From assembly GCA_030144725.1 (NCBI GenBank), contig JASKMD010000018.1, positions 3,614,026 through 3,678,025 on the forward strand: a stretch of 64,000 nucleotides of DNA, written 5' to 3'. The stretch is from Haematococcus lacustris (taxonomy: Eukaryota > Chlorophyta > Chlorophyceae > Chlamydomonadales > Haematococcaceae). The notes beneath the pieces were generated by a model. The model saw only the letters and a program-made list of their open reading frames with translations. It had not been told where the DNA came from and made no database searches. Below, piece by piece: positions 32,401 to 40,886 of the stretch. How positions within the stretch are numbered: the stretch's first letter is position 1; each line of letters begins with the position of its first letter. The position numbers were made by a program, and so were the translations under genes.

Positions 32401-34126
32401 CAGCGTCAAGGTTGTGCCAGCCCCAGCCACTCGTGATCAGCTTGTGCTCAACATGCATGGCAGCAATGGGCACTTTGGGGTGCGACGCACTACTGCCATG
32501 CTCTTGCACAACCACTGGTGGGCAGGCATCCATGCCGATGTAGCACGCATCCTCAAAGCCTGCCATGTGTGTGATAGAGCTAGGGCTAGCTTCAACCTTC
32601 GTGCTGCCCAGCTGTCACCTCTGCCAGTGCAAGGACTTTTCTATCGCTGGGGCGTGGACCTGGCTGGCCCGCTTCCCCGCACCCACCGCGGCAATGAGTA
32701 CCTGATGGTGTGCATCGAGCACCTAACCAAGCATGTGGAGCTAGTGCCCATCCCTGACAAGCTGGCCACCACCACAGCCTACAACTTTCATCACCAAGTG
32801 CTGGGCCGCTTTGGGGCTAGCGCTGAGGTCCTCACCGACGGGGGCCGTGAATTCCAAGGGGAGTTTGCTGATCTCTTGCAGCGCCATTTGATTGACCACC
32901 GTGTCACCTCCCCCCACCACCCCCAGGCAGATGGGCTGGCCGAGCGGGCGGTGCAGACTTTCAAGGATGCCCTCCGCAAACACATTGCTGTCAGTGGTGA
33001 CCCTGCTGCCTGGGATGAGGCCCTGCCCGCCATTGCCCTGGGTTACCGTGTCTCACCACAGGAAGCCACTAAGTGCAGTCCTTACTCTTTGCTGTATGGC
33101 CGTGCACCCGTGCTCCCCCCTGCAGTCGTCCAGCGCATGGCGCGCCCGGTCAACCTTGATGACCCAGTGGTGGCTGCCCACGACCTCCTGGAGCGCTCTG
33201 CCGTGTTGAGCCGTGAAACAGCTGCCGCCATGGGCAATATCCGCATCGCTCAGCACCGTGACACCCTTCGCTACGCCACCACCCACAGCGGCAGCTACAA
33301 GCCAGCTGCCCGTCAGCTGCACCCTGGCTCCTTTGTGTGGACACAACGCCCACAGGCCAACACCTTGCAGCTCGGTGCCCGCCCAGAAATCTACAGGGTG
33401 GTGTCAGTGGGTGCTAATGGGGTAGCTCGTCTCATGGGCAAATGCGGAAGGGTTATGGCTGAGAATGTTTGCAACCTTGCACCCTGCCACCTGCCCGACA
33501 TTGACCCAACCATCGACCACACTCTGGCACGCCCCACTGCTGATTTTCCCTGCTCAATCTGCAAATCTCCCACCGACGCTGACCGCATGTTGCTATGCGA
33601 TGGCTGTGGCAGCGGATATCACATGTTCTGCCTTGCTCCCAAACTGACCTCTGTACCTGAGGGTATATGGCTGTGCGCAGACTGCACCAGCCGCGGCACC
33701 ACCGTCCTCGAGGTGCAGCGCCGTACCCAGGCCGTGGCCACACAGCCTGCCGCGCCCCCCCTAAAGGAGGTCTTCACCACCAAGCCGGGGCGGGACCGAG
33801 CCGCTGCCGCCCAACGGCTACACGGGCGCGTGGTGCGCCATGCTGGCACAGGACTGTGGGGCGTGCTACGCTTCAAGGGGCAACAGTTCCACCCACACTT
33901 CTTTGCTGTGGACTGGGTGGACGGCACCCTCACTGACGCCATGAGCCCCACCATACTGCGCAACCGCCAGTGGCTGCAACCTGAGGGCACGACACTACCC
34001 GCTGCACCCACACATGCACCCGCTGTTCAACCTAGCCGCCGTCGGTCTACACGGTTGGGCCCGAGTGGAGACAATGCGGTAACTATTAGCACTGGGCTGA
34101 TCAGCATGGCATCACTGTGGGCCTGA
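26453..34126 (+). CDS. gypsy ORF2 polyprotein: NC-PR-PR-RT-RH-DNMT-IN-PHD
   Basis: 2,557 codons, uninterrupted, ending TGA. In order: helical Gag remainder; zinc knuckle CDHCGKDGHTEERC (187-200); a first aspartic-protease active site LDSGSGAQLI (Asp416) in a shortened domain; a second, complete protease LDSGSGAHLI (Asp599); reverse transcriptase with FSKLDMRSGF and YIDDLL (1148-1153); RNase H with HTDWS, YQGEMLCAVWA and TDHQPL. Then a DNMT3-like methyltransferase (about 1550-1890): LLELFGGLCAGLDM, GWECQDLSSAG (Cys1654), YILENVA (1696-1702), HRVRNYWTNL and ERERALGYG. Integrase has an HHCC region, Asp2069, Asp2129 (TDGGREF) and Glu2164 (DGLAER), and is followed by a PHD finger (about 2367-2412). 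The C-terminal segment (GLWGVLRFKGQQFHPHFFAV) is unassigned. All key catalytic residues of the polymerase and integrase are present. In methyltransferase motif IV, Pro of PCQ/PCN is Glu. Confidence 0.93.
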   Translation: MHGSPHSQDSVELALGRAEAAATQVYEELIGMLQLEQAAGKPLNAPAGVNAAELLGQVKGGNPTAVKAAQRLVKQLGSALTAQGAPPAPTRPPAPHLSWCEGHQRWTSHSTAECHLLKQQQPQAAPAPTPAHPHPHGAAASSQPIDPALYEQFRLFMASRSPAAAPPLRAHTVVQSRSGPSRGRPRCDHCGKDGHTEERCFSKHPELRPAQWGQPGPAHSLAAVPGVGEGEDEDEDAALHSLTNMPITSVSTAFDAMHHAIALAAAAERPLSFAPGGATTHALPASRAAPRDTGSSSSSSSKVPMQLEGQADITDTVRTLVQQVSTLQQNLLAMEAHMAQLRAERPLAQAIASATGTAGQQPIPVPQSAALAAAGPAQPASSLRALPFAANPSVCAGLSVLDRHGTPHALPGVMLDSGSGAQLITASLPYDLLVGNEILFRHGIQLDLVGRLLSYAPRLFSHNEAQPRHALPMYFEPPAEWSSGQLLSQSSVIATSLVASPDPVTNAHPTPPAQLSALQPYTQDAVSESGSSGYAESSAAAPVTEAGTGPSNWAAIPAAYPASLMSYALPYAANLSVATGLSIIDRHGHPHAVPGVVLDSGSGAHLIAPWLVERLQLQADHMRLRIFQSGGTAFHAHGGVMAEVGLALGTPHAARSRHRFHVMPANSLPFSLLLGTEVLYQHGIQLDLTARHLTYAPSLASHGRQQPRHALPLRFNARDAWPGLSSMVETSLAAHPEPTSPEPLWACVTSPAHSEGEHGSSGHTGVSYLGAPGAQSSATSAAPGCSHAPSVAEDTPRPEIRGLVWEPRSKPGHGTDRPQLPARSPKHQALGLGAARRRARQQLRTTPPPKGTSWATAGHQLLTTIRKGCTLRTITTLLLILCALLPTLHACPPNELPAVPALPDAYCSVTIEHTLPGGRQHLPPDVRFTKHAKGVLFGNHPGMTTDEHAALQALVEAHDSAFSYSLSDLPGYHGPRPPFSIPLTSDQPVRTPPRRYSPLERQVCIDKTAELQAAGIVSPVEGPCSYAAAPVLPAKKDAHGNWTEKRFAIDYRQLNAATKPDIYGLPRPDEMFSELGDSCYFSKLDMRSGFFQLIIAPADRIKTAFWCGNKLYHFNRMPFGLRNAPAEYQRVMDRCIADAGLTHCCKAYIDDLLIHSTSAEQHLADVAAALRMLQANGLKAHPDKSLFGADVVEYLGHNVSSHGLSPTEAKVAAVTALPTPTCLHDLRQIMGFINYYRCYVPDFSAIAAPITRLTSKGVSWVWGEEQQQAFATLKAAICTPGLVLRRADPDRPFTLHTDWSTAGCGAVLGQTDDAGREYMVACISRSNNKHERNYSSYQGEMLCAVWAIKTLRPYLHGVAFRLVTDHQPLTWLMTNPNLTGHHARWALSLQDYTFTIEHRPGNKHQNADVLSRWPLATTADGSGAQLDPDPAVALACFPCVATTQAESMVWSCASYWPFDSHYATHPADLLWGNLGGHLDASFHPSAPPLPEPTEPALHDAALTMLQQAATTLAHLQPAVTFMGAAAGPRDMHGVAPPTRLDTTLIPTTFFPAAANGIVLLELFGGLCAGLDMCLRNGVTVCRYLYCDTNPAAQRVAQHRLSALSTQYPTLLPASAYTTAFTSLPSDVRTITTSHLVGAGAMAGQQWLVVAGWECQDLSSAGTQAGMHGPHSSTHHDCLRIIGSMQQLQPSCPPGYILENVAVQHNFSSPAVAAQLQPLCQLFGEPLCFDAAIVGSYAHRVRNYWTNLCDTAAVAAVLANADRGHAQVQDILDPGRRAPLATSWPPPPALQCEVAGQPLCVLPTLVATPQSYAFRSAGPGLMINPDGTCSEPTVPERERALGYGTGATAAPGVSLPQRFAILGRCMDAFAMQSLLATSLALYRSPPSPSLTSCACVAGGSVGPQPLNRHPAPVGSLASPTCLEAAVVAASEEGSDIHTDAAALHYLRNTAHLPGLTATEMRRVVRRAKAYRYEADQLLRVMADGSVKVVPAPATRDQLVLNMHGSNGHFGVRRTTAMLLHNHWWAGIHADVARILKACHVCDRARASFNLRAAQLSPLPVQGLFYRWGVDLAGPLPRTHRGNEYLMVCIEHLTKHVELVPIPDKLATTTAYNFHHQVLGRFGASAEVLTDGGREFQGEFADLLQRHLIDHRVTSPHHPQADGLAERAVQTFKDALRKHIAVSGDPAAWDEALPAIALGYRVSPQEATKCSPYSLLYGRAPVLPPAVVQRMARPVNLDDPVVAAHDLLERSAVLSRETAAAMGNIRIAQHRDTLRYATTHSGSYKPAARQLHPGSFVWTQRPQANTLQLGARPEIYRVVSVGANGVARLMGKCGRVMAENVCNLAPCHLPDIDPTIDHTLARPTADFPCSICKSPTDADRMLLCDGCGSGYHMFCLAPKLTSVPEGIWLCADCTSRGTTVLEVQRRTQAVATQPAAPPLKEVFTTKPGRDRAAAAQRLHGRVVRHAGTGLWGVLRFKGQQFHPHFFAVDWVDGTLTDAMSPTILRNRQWLQPEGTTLPAAPTHAPAVQPSRRRSTRLGPSGDNAVTISTGLISMASLWA

Positions 34127-34337
34127 GAGCACCAAGGGGCGAGCCAATAGCGACTAGCGCTACCCTTGGCAGCATGCTCTCAGTGTCGCGGGGGGTTCAG
34201 GCATGGATGGGATTAGGCCCACCATGTCCTGCCCGTAGCGAGATCCACAGTGCCATGACCATTGTTGCAACCCTACTGTGACCTGTACCTCTTTAGTGCA
34301 CTGCGTTTCTGTGCCACCAACTTGTGCACTGGGGGGA

Positions 34338-34376
34338 ACTCTGTTACAGGTCACATCGCACGCTTACAACGCGACA
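34338..34376 (+). repeat. 39-bp direct repeat, copy before the 3' LTR
   Basis: ACTCTGTTACAGGTCACATC... ending AACGCGACA; it lies between the polypurine tract and the 3' LTR. An identical copy follows the LTR at 34789-34827. Confidence 0.9.
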
Positions 34377-34378
34377 GC

Positions 34379-34789
34379 TGTCACAACACATGGCGTGACT
34401 AGACACATTGTGTAATGAGGGGTTCTGCCCCATGACATGGACCTTAGCCTAAACTGAGCATTTGAGGTGTTGAGTGTGGCCGACTGCCCTTGGGGGGTTT
34501 CCTAAGTTGCGATCTGGGTTGTGATCTGAGCCAAGCAGAGACGTGTCTTGCTGACTCAGTGCATGGGGAAATGCTTGGACTGTGCCGGACTTTAGTATTT
34601 GAGCCTTGTTGTGTTGCTGCCTTGGCAGCTTGAGATACCTCACGTCACCCGCATTGTGTCAGCGGCAGAGGCACTCCCCAAGCCCCAGTGTAACAAGGGA
34701 ACCGTGTGGAATCAGCCCACGTCTTTCCTGTCTGCTCAGCTCCCGGCGCACTCAACCCGGGCCGGCTCGGGCGGCGAAACCCCAGACTA
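34379..34789 (+). repeat. 3' LTR of the gypsy element
   Basis: 411 bp, same boundaries as the 5' LTR (TGTCACAACA...CCCAGACTA). It is flanked on both sides by copies of a 39-bp sequence (34338-34376 and 34789-34827). Confidence 0.92.
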
Positions 34790-34827
34790 CTCTGTTACAG
34801 GTCACATCGCACGCTTACAACGCGACA
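34789..34827 (+). repeat. 39-bp direct repeat, copy after the 3' LTR
   Basis: Identical to 34338-34376. It is not present next to the 5' LTR. Confidence 0.9.
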
Positions 34828-35196
34828 TTTGCATTGAAAGTCCTCTAATGTGAACATGCCGTCGCCCCTATCCACCTACACAAAGACTGATACCAAAACT
34901 TTTGTTGATGTTGCTACCCGTCCCACTGCCCCTAGCAAGGCCAGCAGCTGGTCAAAAACATTACCCAGTAGCAGTCCATAGGCACTTGAAGTTGCACATG
35001 CACATGCAAGCATGCTACTTGCAAGATCCCTTCCTGGCCTTTGCTGCCTTCTTGGCTGCCTCAGCAACCACCTCATGCTTGAAATAGAACCTATCCTCTG
35101 CTGGGAAACGTAAGCTGGGCTGCGGTTGGGCTGATCGTTGAGCTGCAACACGCAACATTGCGTCATCAACGGCCAAGGGGATCCAGGGTTTGAATG
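34828..35196. other. no gene recognised
   Basis: Spacer after the gypsy element. Short open frames resemble nothing known. Confidence 0.5.
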
Positions 35197-35301
35197 CTTG
35201 CCACCCTCCACGCTGCTTGCCACTAGGGTACGCCCATATAATTATAGTTGGCTCGGTTTCCTATAAAAAGCTATAATTATAGGCTATAGGACTATAATAA
35301 T

Positions 35302-35358
35302 AGCTTGGCTCAGTAGCTTAGCAGCCAAGTGCGAGAGGTTACGGGTTCGACCCCACGC
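35302..35358 (+). mobile_element. tRNA-derived (SINE-like) segment
   Basis: A-box-like TGGCTCAGTAGCTTAG followed after about 28 bases by a B box GGGTTCGACCCC. No closed acceptor stem is seen, so it is read as a SINE head or tRNA relic. It shares the TGGCTCAG...ACGGGTTCxACCCCAC pattern with the minus-strand segment at 17491-17561. Confidence 0.55.
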
Positions 35359-36092
35359 AAGAGCGTACGTTTCACGTCAAGTCAGCTCAAACAAGCCGTG
35401 AGCAGCCCATCGACCCGCATTTTCATAGCAAGCTCATACACAAGACAAGTGAGTTGATGAAATGTTTACGGTGCGCCCTTGAGAGGCGGTGATGAACACT
35501 ATGTATCGCTGATGCTAAATACATGCATTGATGCAAGAAGGTGGCATTGATGCAAGAAGGTGATGCATTGATGCAAGAAGGTGGCGAAGATGTTGATACG
35601 GGTGTGGGTTGGGGTGGGCTAGGGGAAAGGGGGGGGGGGAGTTATGACTGAAAGTGGTCTTGCCGACCCCGGGCAGGGTCGTCATGGAGGGTCATTTTAC
35701 ATTCTCTCCACAATGTTGATTCTGATCTGATACAAACTTGCCATGTCATGTCTTACAATCATTACTTTGTGCTTAGTGGTACACCACACCAAAAAGGCAG
35801 AAGCACTGGAAGCAATACATGTCTCAAGCTCAACTACCTTGCAACACCACTACAGAAGACATGTATCGCTGATGCTAAGTACATGCATTGATGCAAGAAG
35901 GTGGCAACACCACACAACACAACAACACCTCAACAACACACCACCACAACAACAACACATTGACTCATGCCTCACACACCACCTATGCTATGTGCACAAC
36001 AAGCAAGGACCGGCTGCACCTCCTTGCTTTAGCTAACACTCACTACGGGACTGCTAAGCACTTTGCCTTGCTGCCTATGCCCAATGCCCCAT

Positions 36093-36417
36093 GGCTGGGC
36101 TGGGCTGGGCTGGGCTGGGCTGGGCTGGGCTGGGCTGGGCTGGGCTGGGCTGGGCTGGGCTGGGCTGGGCTGGGCTGGGCTGGGCTGGGCTGGGCTGGGC
36201 TGGGCTGGGCTGGGCTGGGCTGGGCTGGGCTGGGCTGGGCTGGGCTGGGCTGGGCTGGGCTGGGCTGGGCTGGGCTGGGCTGGGCTGGGCTGGGCTGGGC
36301 TGGGCTGGGCTGGGCTGGGCTGGGCTGGGCTGGGCTGGGCTGGGCTGGGCTGGGCTGGGCTGGGCTGGGCTGGGCTGGGCTGGGCTGGGCTGGGCTGGGC
36401 TGGGCTGGGCTGGGCTG
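36093..36417. repeat. (GGGCT)n pentanucleotide array
   Basis: About 65 uninterrupted GGGCT units. Gly-Leu-Gly-Trp-Ala and Ser-Pro-Ala-Gln-Pro frames over it are artefacts. Confidence 0.97.
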
Positions 36418-37414
36418 TACCCTAACAACACACAACACAACACAACAACGTCCAGCTCCAGACTGCGCGCTCCAGGCTGCCCGCTCCAAGCTCCAGCGTG
36501 TCTCGTGGGATGGGGGGGAGGGGAGGGGGGGAAGTAGGTGGGTAGAAGACTCGGAAGTGGTGGTGGGACGGGGTATGGAAGGGAGAAGGGGGCAAGGGAC
36601 AGGAGTGTGAACATCAAGCCTGCAGCCAGCAAGAGGCATCCTTGTGATTAGGCTGGGCATTGGGTGCCACTCATGTCCAGGGGCTGGCCACTCACAGTTT
36701 TGCTCCGTGTCATGCCTTGCTGACTCCTTGCTACCTCCTTGTTGGCTGCTGCTCTACGCCGCTGCTGCCTTGCTTGCAACCACCAAGCCATGCTACACCT
36801 GTCATGCTCCAGCTGTCTGTATTATCAGTCAGCTAAGGCTTAGCAAGCAGATGAACAAGATTAACACCCCAGCTGCATGTGCACTCACCGGAAGTCCAAG
36901 CTGACGCTCCAAGCGCCTCCTACCTGCTGCTCTTGGCTACTGCTCTTGCGATGACGACCAGCTTATTCATCGAGCTGATTCGAATAACTGGCGATGATTG
37001 GCGATAACTGGCGCGCGTAGTGAAGCCTTTGACCTGGTTCTACACCTGAACGACAGTGCTTTCCTTCCCTCCAAGGTTTGCGTGGTGGTATGGGCAAACT
37101 TGGGCAGACCGTCCGACCCTAGCGCATTGGGGTCATCGGGGCTAGGCGCAGCCATTGCGCTGGTCGGCGGTGGAAGCGGATGCAAGATTCGAGGACCTAT
37201 AAAAGCTATAAAAGTGCTCAAGCCATATACAAGCCATATACAAGCCATATAAACTATAAATATAATTATAGTCGGGCCGGTCGCTCCCTACTTGCCACCC
37301 TCCACGCTGGCTGCTGCTGCTGCTAGCATGTTATTCTTGCTTGGGGGGTACAGGCCAGTCTTCTCAAATGCCCAAATCCCAAATCCCAAATCAGGCCTGT
37401 TCAAATTATGTGCT

Positions 37415-37989
37415 TTACTGGACCTTTTTTTGAAACATCGCTAAATTCAAAGATTATTTGAACCTTCTTATGAAATTTGCCGGGGTTGGGCAGCAGCTTA
37501 GCGACCGCCAACCGCACTACGTGCTACGTCGAAGTGCGCTACAGATTCGGGGCCACCAAGGAGGCGTTGAGGCGCAGTAGCTTGCTAACACACTTTTTTA
37601 AGTTACTTGTAATTACTTTGATTATCTACGAGGACCCCCGCACGTGGGCACCGAAGGACCCTTGCTCGTAGATAAATCGAGTAATTAAAAAAAGAGGACC
37701 TTTTTCTGAAACAACGCCAAATTCAAAGATAGTTTGAACCTTCTTATGAACTTTGCCGGGATTGGGCAGCAGCTCAGCGACCGCCAACCGCACTACGTGC
37801 CTCGTCGAAGTGCGCTTCAGGTTCAGGGCCACCAAGGAGGCGTTGAGGCGCAGTAGCTTGCGCACACACTTTACTCGATTTATCTACGAAGTTACTCGAT
37901 TTATCTACGAGCAAGGGTCCTTCGGTGCCCACGTGCGGGGGTCCTCGTAGATAATCAAAGTAATTACAAGTAACTTAAAAAAGTGTGTT
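37415..37989. repeat. composite repeat: A - IR - A' - inverted IR
   Basis: Two direct copies of a roughly 172-bp sequence (about 37415-37586 and 37699-37870, GACCGCCAACCGCACTACGT) alternate with two near-perfect 98-bp inverted arms (37587-37684 and 37892-37989, outer end AACACACTTTTTTAAG). The arms could form a foldback with A' in the loop. It resembles a foldback/MITE-like element that duplicated its own flank. Short frames ending FGAHVRGSS are by-products of the inverted arms. Confidence 0.75.
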
Positions 37990-38103
37990 TGTCTGAAGTT
38001 TTCACAACACTGCCTTAGACCCATTCGTGCTTGCATTTACGTTTTTCGGGCCTACGCTTTACCACTGCTGCATTTGGTTTCCCCGTTAACGTTCATCGCA
38101 GTG

Positions 38104-39398
38104 GGTCACCCCCGCCATTGGCTGCACCCCCATGGCTCAAGAGATAACATCTAACTCATTTCTGAACGGATGGGGCTGGCGGTGAGGCACCTCCACGCGG
38201 TGGCCCTGGTAACAATCCGCGTTGACTTCGGTCGCACGGATTGGCTAAGCTACCTCACCACCGCACCCAGCGGTATATAAATTGGGATGCAACGGGAAAG
38301 CCTTCCCAGGCTTGAACGGGCACCGCTTTGTCCAGCGGAATACAAATGAGGTCCGGGTGACGCACACGACCGCTGCGGGTCATCGAGCTGTTGTGGAGTT
38401 GCTGGCGTCGTCAAGGAGGGAGCAGAGCTACCTCAATGCGGGACGTTGGCTGACAGCTGAAGTTTGGACTTTTGGAGCCTGAACTTCAGCTTTTAGTGCG
38501 ACATCCGGCGGACAAGGCTGGAATTGCTCTCGTCAACGAGGAGAAGAGATAAGGCCAGCTGCCAAGTGCACTAGTCTTTGCTCCTCTCATGCCTCTTTGT
38601 TTGCCTTGGGTGCTAGCTGTGGTCTGTGGCTACAGCTAGGGCAGCTTGATGGGGACATGTCCAGCCTGTGTCCAACGTTTGGAGGTGGGAGCAGGCCGCG
38701 CCACAGGCGGAAGCTCCTCCCTTAATGCACGCCGGTTTGTACCGGAGTAGTTTTCTTTCTTTCTTTCTTTCTAAACGGATGAGGCCGCCGATTGGTGCGA
38801 TGAGCTGGCGATGGCCTGACTAGAGTGCAGCCAGCCCCAGCGGTTTGCCGGGTGGCTGGCCCCCAACATGCGACGTGTTCTGGAGCCTCGCAGGTAATAT
38901 TTGCGACTGCTATAGGCAGCCTGGACTCAGTGCGGCTGAATTTCGCATCCTGACTGGACATCGCAACTTTCCAGGTTGCACAAGATACTCCATACATTGA
39001 TGCCTGTGGCTCCCGAGCAACCGCGAGCAGCAAAAATCGGTCAAAAAGATGTAGAAAATGAGCTAAGAACTGTGTTTACCGCCCACACATGAAACGGCCC
39101 ACACTTGAAGTTGACGCGTTTCTGTCTCATAGACACGCTAATATCCCACACAAGTAATCGCACACAACTTGCAGTTCTTCATTTCACATCCTGGTTGGAC
39201 TGTTAACTGGACAGCAAAAAGGCTTATATTTGAAAATTCAAATGTTTGAGCCCGCCGACCCCGGCAAAGGTGCACATCAGCCCGAGCAGCCCGCCAGCTT
39301 CGCGCTAATGAGCTGCACCGCCCTGCGCAAGAATTGCTGTAAATTTCTCAAAGACCGGTAAGATGTTATCAGGGGTGCAGCCAATGGCGGGGGTGACC
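38104..39398. mobile_element. 1.3-kb TIR DNA transposon nested in the palindrome
   Basis: A perfect 27-bp terminal inverted repeat begins GGTCACCCCCGCCATTGG (38104-38130 and 39372-39398). The flanking 4-bp duplication is AGTG (38100-38103 and 39399-39402). The uninterrupted right arm shows a single AGTG at the homologous position, so ends and duplication are confirmed by an internal empty site. The interior has a TATATAAA box near 38274 and a 66-codon frame (38282-38482, MGCNGKAFPGLNGHRF) without known similarity. It encodes no transposase and is therefore non-autonomous. The superfamily is not assigned. Confidence 0.85.
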
Positions 39399-39630
39399 AG
39401 TGACACTCTCCTTCGACGAGGCGCTTGACGTGGACCTCCCGTCCGGGGCTAGCACCCCGCGGAATTCGGTCTCATCATTCAGCCCGTCCAGCCTTGAGCT
39501 CAGCCCTTCGCCAAGTGGTGAAAATCAGCCCATTATCTCGGACACACTTCCGAGCGCGCACCCAGTAACCCAGCCCGCACAGCCGGAACAGCCTCACCTG
39601 CTTCTTACCTAAGCTTTTTCTTTAGTCTCC

Positions 39631-40299
39631 ATGGGTAACCGTGAGGCGCACCAAGCGCTGCCCGGGTGTGAGCGGTGCCAGTCTTTCAAGGCGTCAGCGG
39701 ACTACTACGCCGGGCTAGCAAGGGCACGAGGTGAGCAACTTGCTTAGCAGCTTGAGTACATAGAGCACCTCCTCAACATTGTGCGCAACCTTGCCGTAAC
39801 ACCCAGTGCACCTGTAGGCGGGGCTACACGCTACGTGGCACCACCGCCACCCCCACCGCCTCCACCTAGACGCTAGCCTGCACCACAGCTAGCACCCCAG
39901 CCCCACCCAGCCTATCAGGGGCACGCTCCACCACCTACCCTTTCCCACTCCGCCCAACACAACAGGGACGGTTACCAGCAGCGCCAGCGTCGCCGCGAGC
40001 AATAGGTACAGCCCATAGCGCAGTTCACGGCACAACCTGCTTCCATGGAGACCATCATAGCAGCGTTCAACGCACTCGGCGCTACCATGGACAGGATAGT
40101 GCGTCAGCAGGAGCAACAGCACGCCTCTCAGGCAGAGCCACAGGTAACACCAGGTTTAGTCAAGCTGACAGACGTACAACCGTTTGACGGCAAGGGTAGT
40201 GAATCCACATGGTTGCTTCATATTGAGGAGGCGTTCAAGCTGACATATTTTTGTTCATCCGTCAAGCCTGGTGTCAGCTTGAACACCTCCTCAATATGA
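39631..40299 (+). pseudogene. gag-like 5' fragment in the left palindrome arm
   Basis: From ATGGGTAACC the frame reads MGNREAHQALPGCERCQSFK, a coiled segment, a run of nine prolines, a Gln/Arg-rich stretch and METIIAAFNALGATMDRIV. It then reads VQPFDGKGSESTWLLHIEEA, which resembles the N-terminal capsid of Ty3-type Gag ('FxG...TWLxxxE..F'). It is interrupted by three in-frame stops, all TAG (39745-39747, 39874-39876 and 40003-40005), and ends at the palindrome centre where the reading turns into the inverted copy. The right arm carries the same frame on the minus strand with the same three TAGs. Confidence 0.65.
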
Positions 40300-40886
40300 A
40301 ACAACCAGGTGGATACACTACCCTTGCCGTCAAACGGTTGTACGCCTGTCAGCTTGACTAAACCTGGTGTTACCTGTGGCTCTGCCTGATAGGCGTGTTG
40401 TTGCTCCTGCTGACGCACTATCCTGTCCATGGTAGCGCCGAGTGCGTTGAACGCTGCTATGATGGTCTCCATGGAAGCAGGTTGTGCCGTGAACTGCGCT
40501 ATGGGCTGTACCTATTGCTTGCGGCGACGCTGGCGCTGCTGGTAACCGTCCCTGTTGTGTTGGGCGGAGTGGGAGGGGGTAGGTGGTGGAGCGTGCCCCT
40601 GGCAGGCTGGGTGGGGCTGGGGTGCTGGCTGTGGTGCAGGCTAGCGTCTAGGTGGAGGCGGTGGGGGTGGCGGTGGTGCCACGTAGCGTGTAGCCCCGCC
40701 TACAGGTGCACTGGGTGTTACGGCAAGGTTGCGCACAATGTTGAGGAGGTGCTCTATGTACTCAAGTTGCTAAGCAAGTTGCTCACCTCGTGCCCTTGCT
40801 AGCCCGGCGTAGTAGTCCGCTGACGCCTTGAAAGACTGGCACCGCTCACACATGTGCAGCGCTTGGTGTGCCTTACGGTTACCCAT
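40218..40886 (-). pseudogene. gag-like 5' fragment in the right pal. arm
   Basis: Mirror copy of 39631-40299 with small differences (for example CERC preceded by LHM instead of LPG, and HAYQAEP instead of HASQAEP). It keeps the same three TAG codons and runs through the spacer as FKLTPGLTDEQKY before meeting the other arm. No protease or polymerase follows. Confidence 0.65.

Larger units (their letters stand above)
25363..34789 (+). mobile_element. Ty3/gypsy LTR retrotransposon encoding a DNA methyltransferase
   Basis: A 9.4-kb element has 411-bp LTRs (25363-25773 and 34379-34789) that differ at only a few positions, so insertion is recent. The protease - reverse transcriptase - RNase H - integrase order is that of Ty3/gypsy; between RNase H and integrase lies a C5-methyltransferase domain, and after integrase a PHD finger. 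A G-rich polypurine tract (ACTGGGGGGAA, 34328-34338) precedes the 3' LTR, separated from it by a 39-bp sequence that recurs after the LTR. A possible primer-binding site (TGGTCCGCGCGGC) starts 12 bases after the 5' LTR. No short target duplication is visible. The LTRs start TG but end CTA rather than CA. Confidence 0.93.
35197..37309. mobile_element. 2.1-kb segment flanked by 19-bp direct repeats
   Basis: CTTGCCACCCTCCACGCTG occurs at 35197-35215 and again at 37291-37309. Just inside both ends is ATAATTATAG-rich sequence. The interior has a tRNA-like block with pol III boxes, a 45-bp direct repeat (35502-35546 and 35862-35906), and the (GGGCT)n array. A long perfect flanking repeat is what target-primed (LINE/SINE) insertion leaves, but no reverse transcriptase is present. 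It may be a composite non-autonomous insertion, or a chance product of duplication. Confidence 0.45.

Noticed and set aside
36043..36660. Gly-Leu-Gly-Trp-Ala and Ser-Pro-Ala-Gln-Pro ORFs
   Set aside because: Pentanucleotide (GGGCT)n array; five-base unit reads open in several frames.
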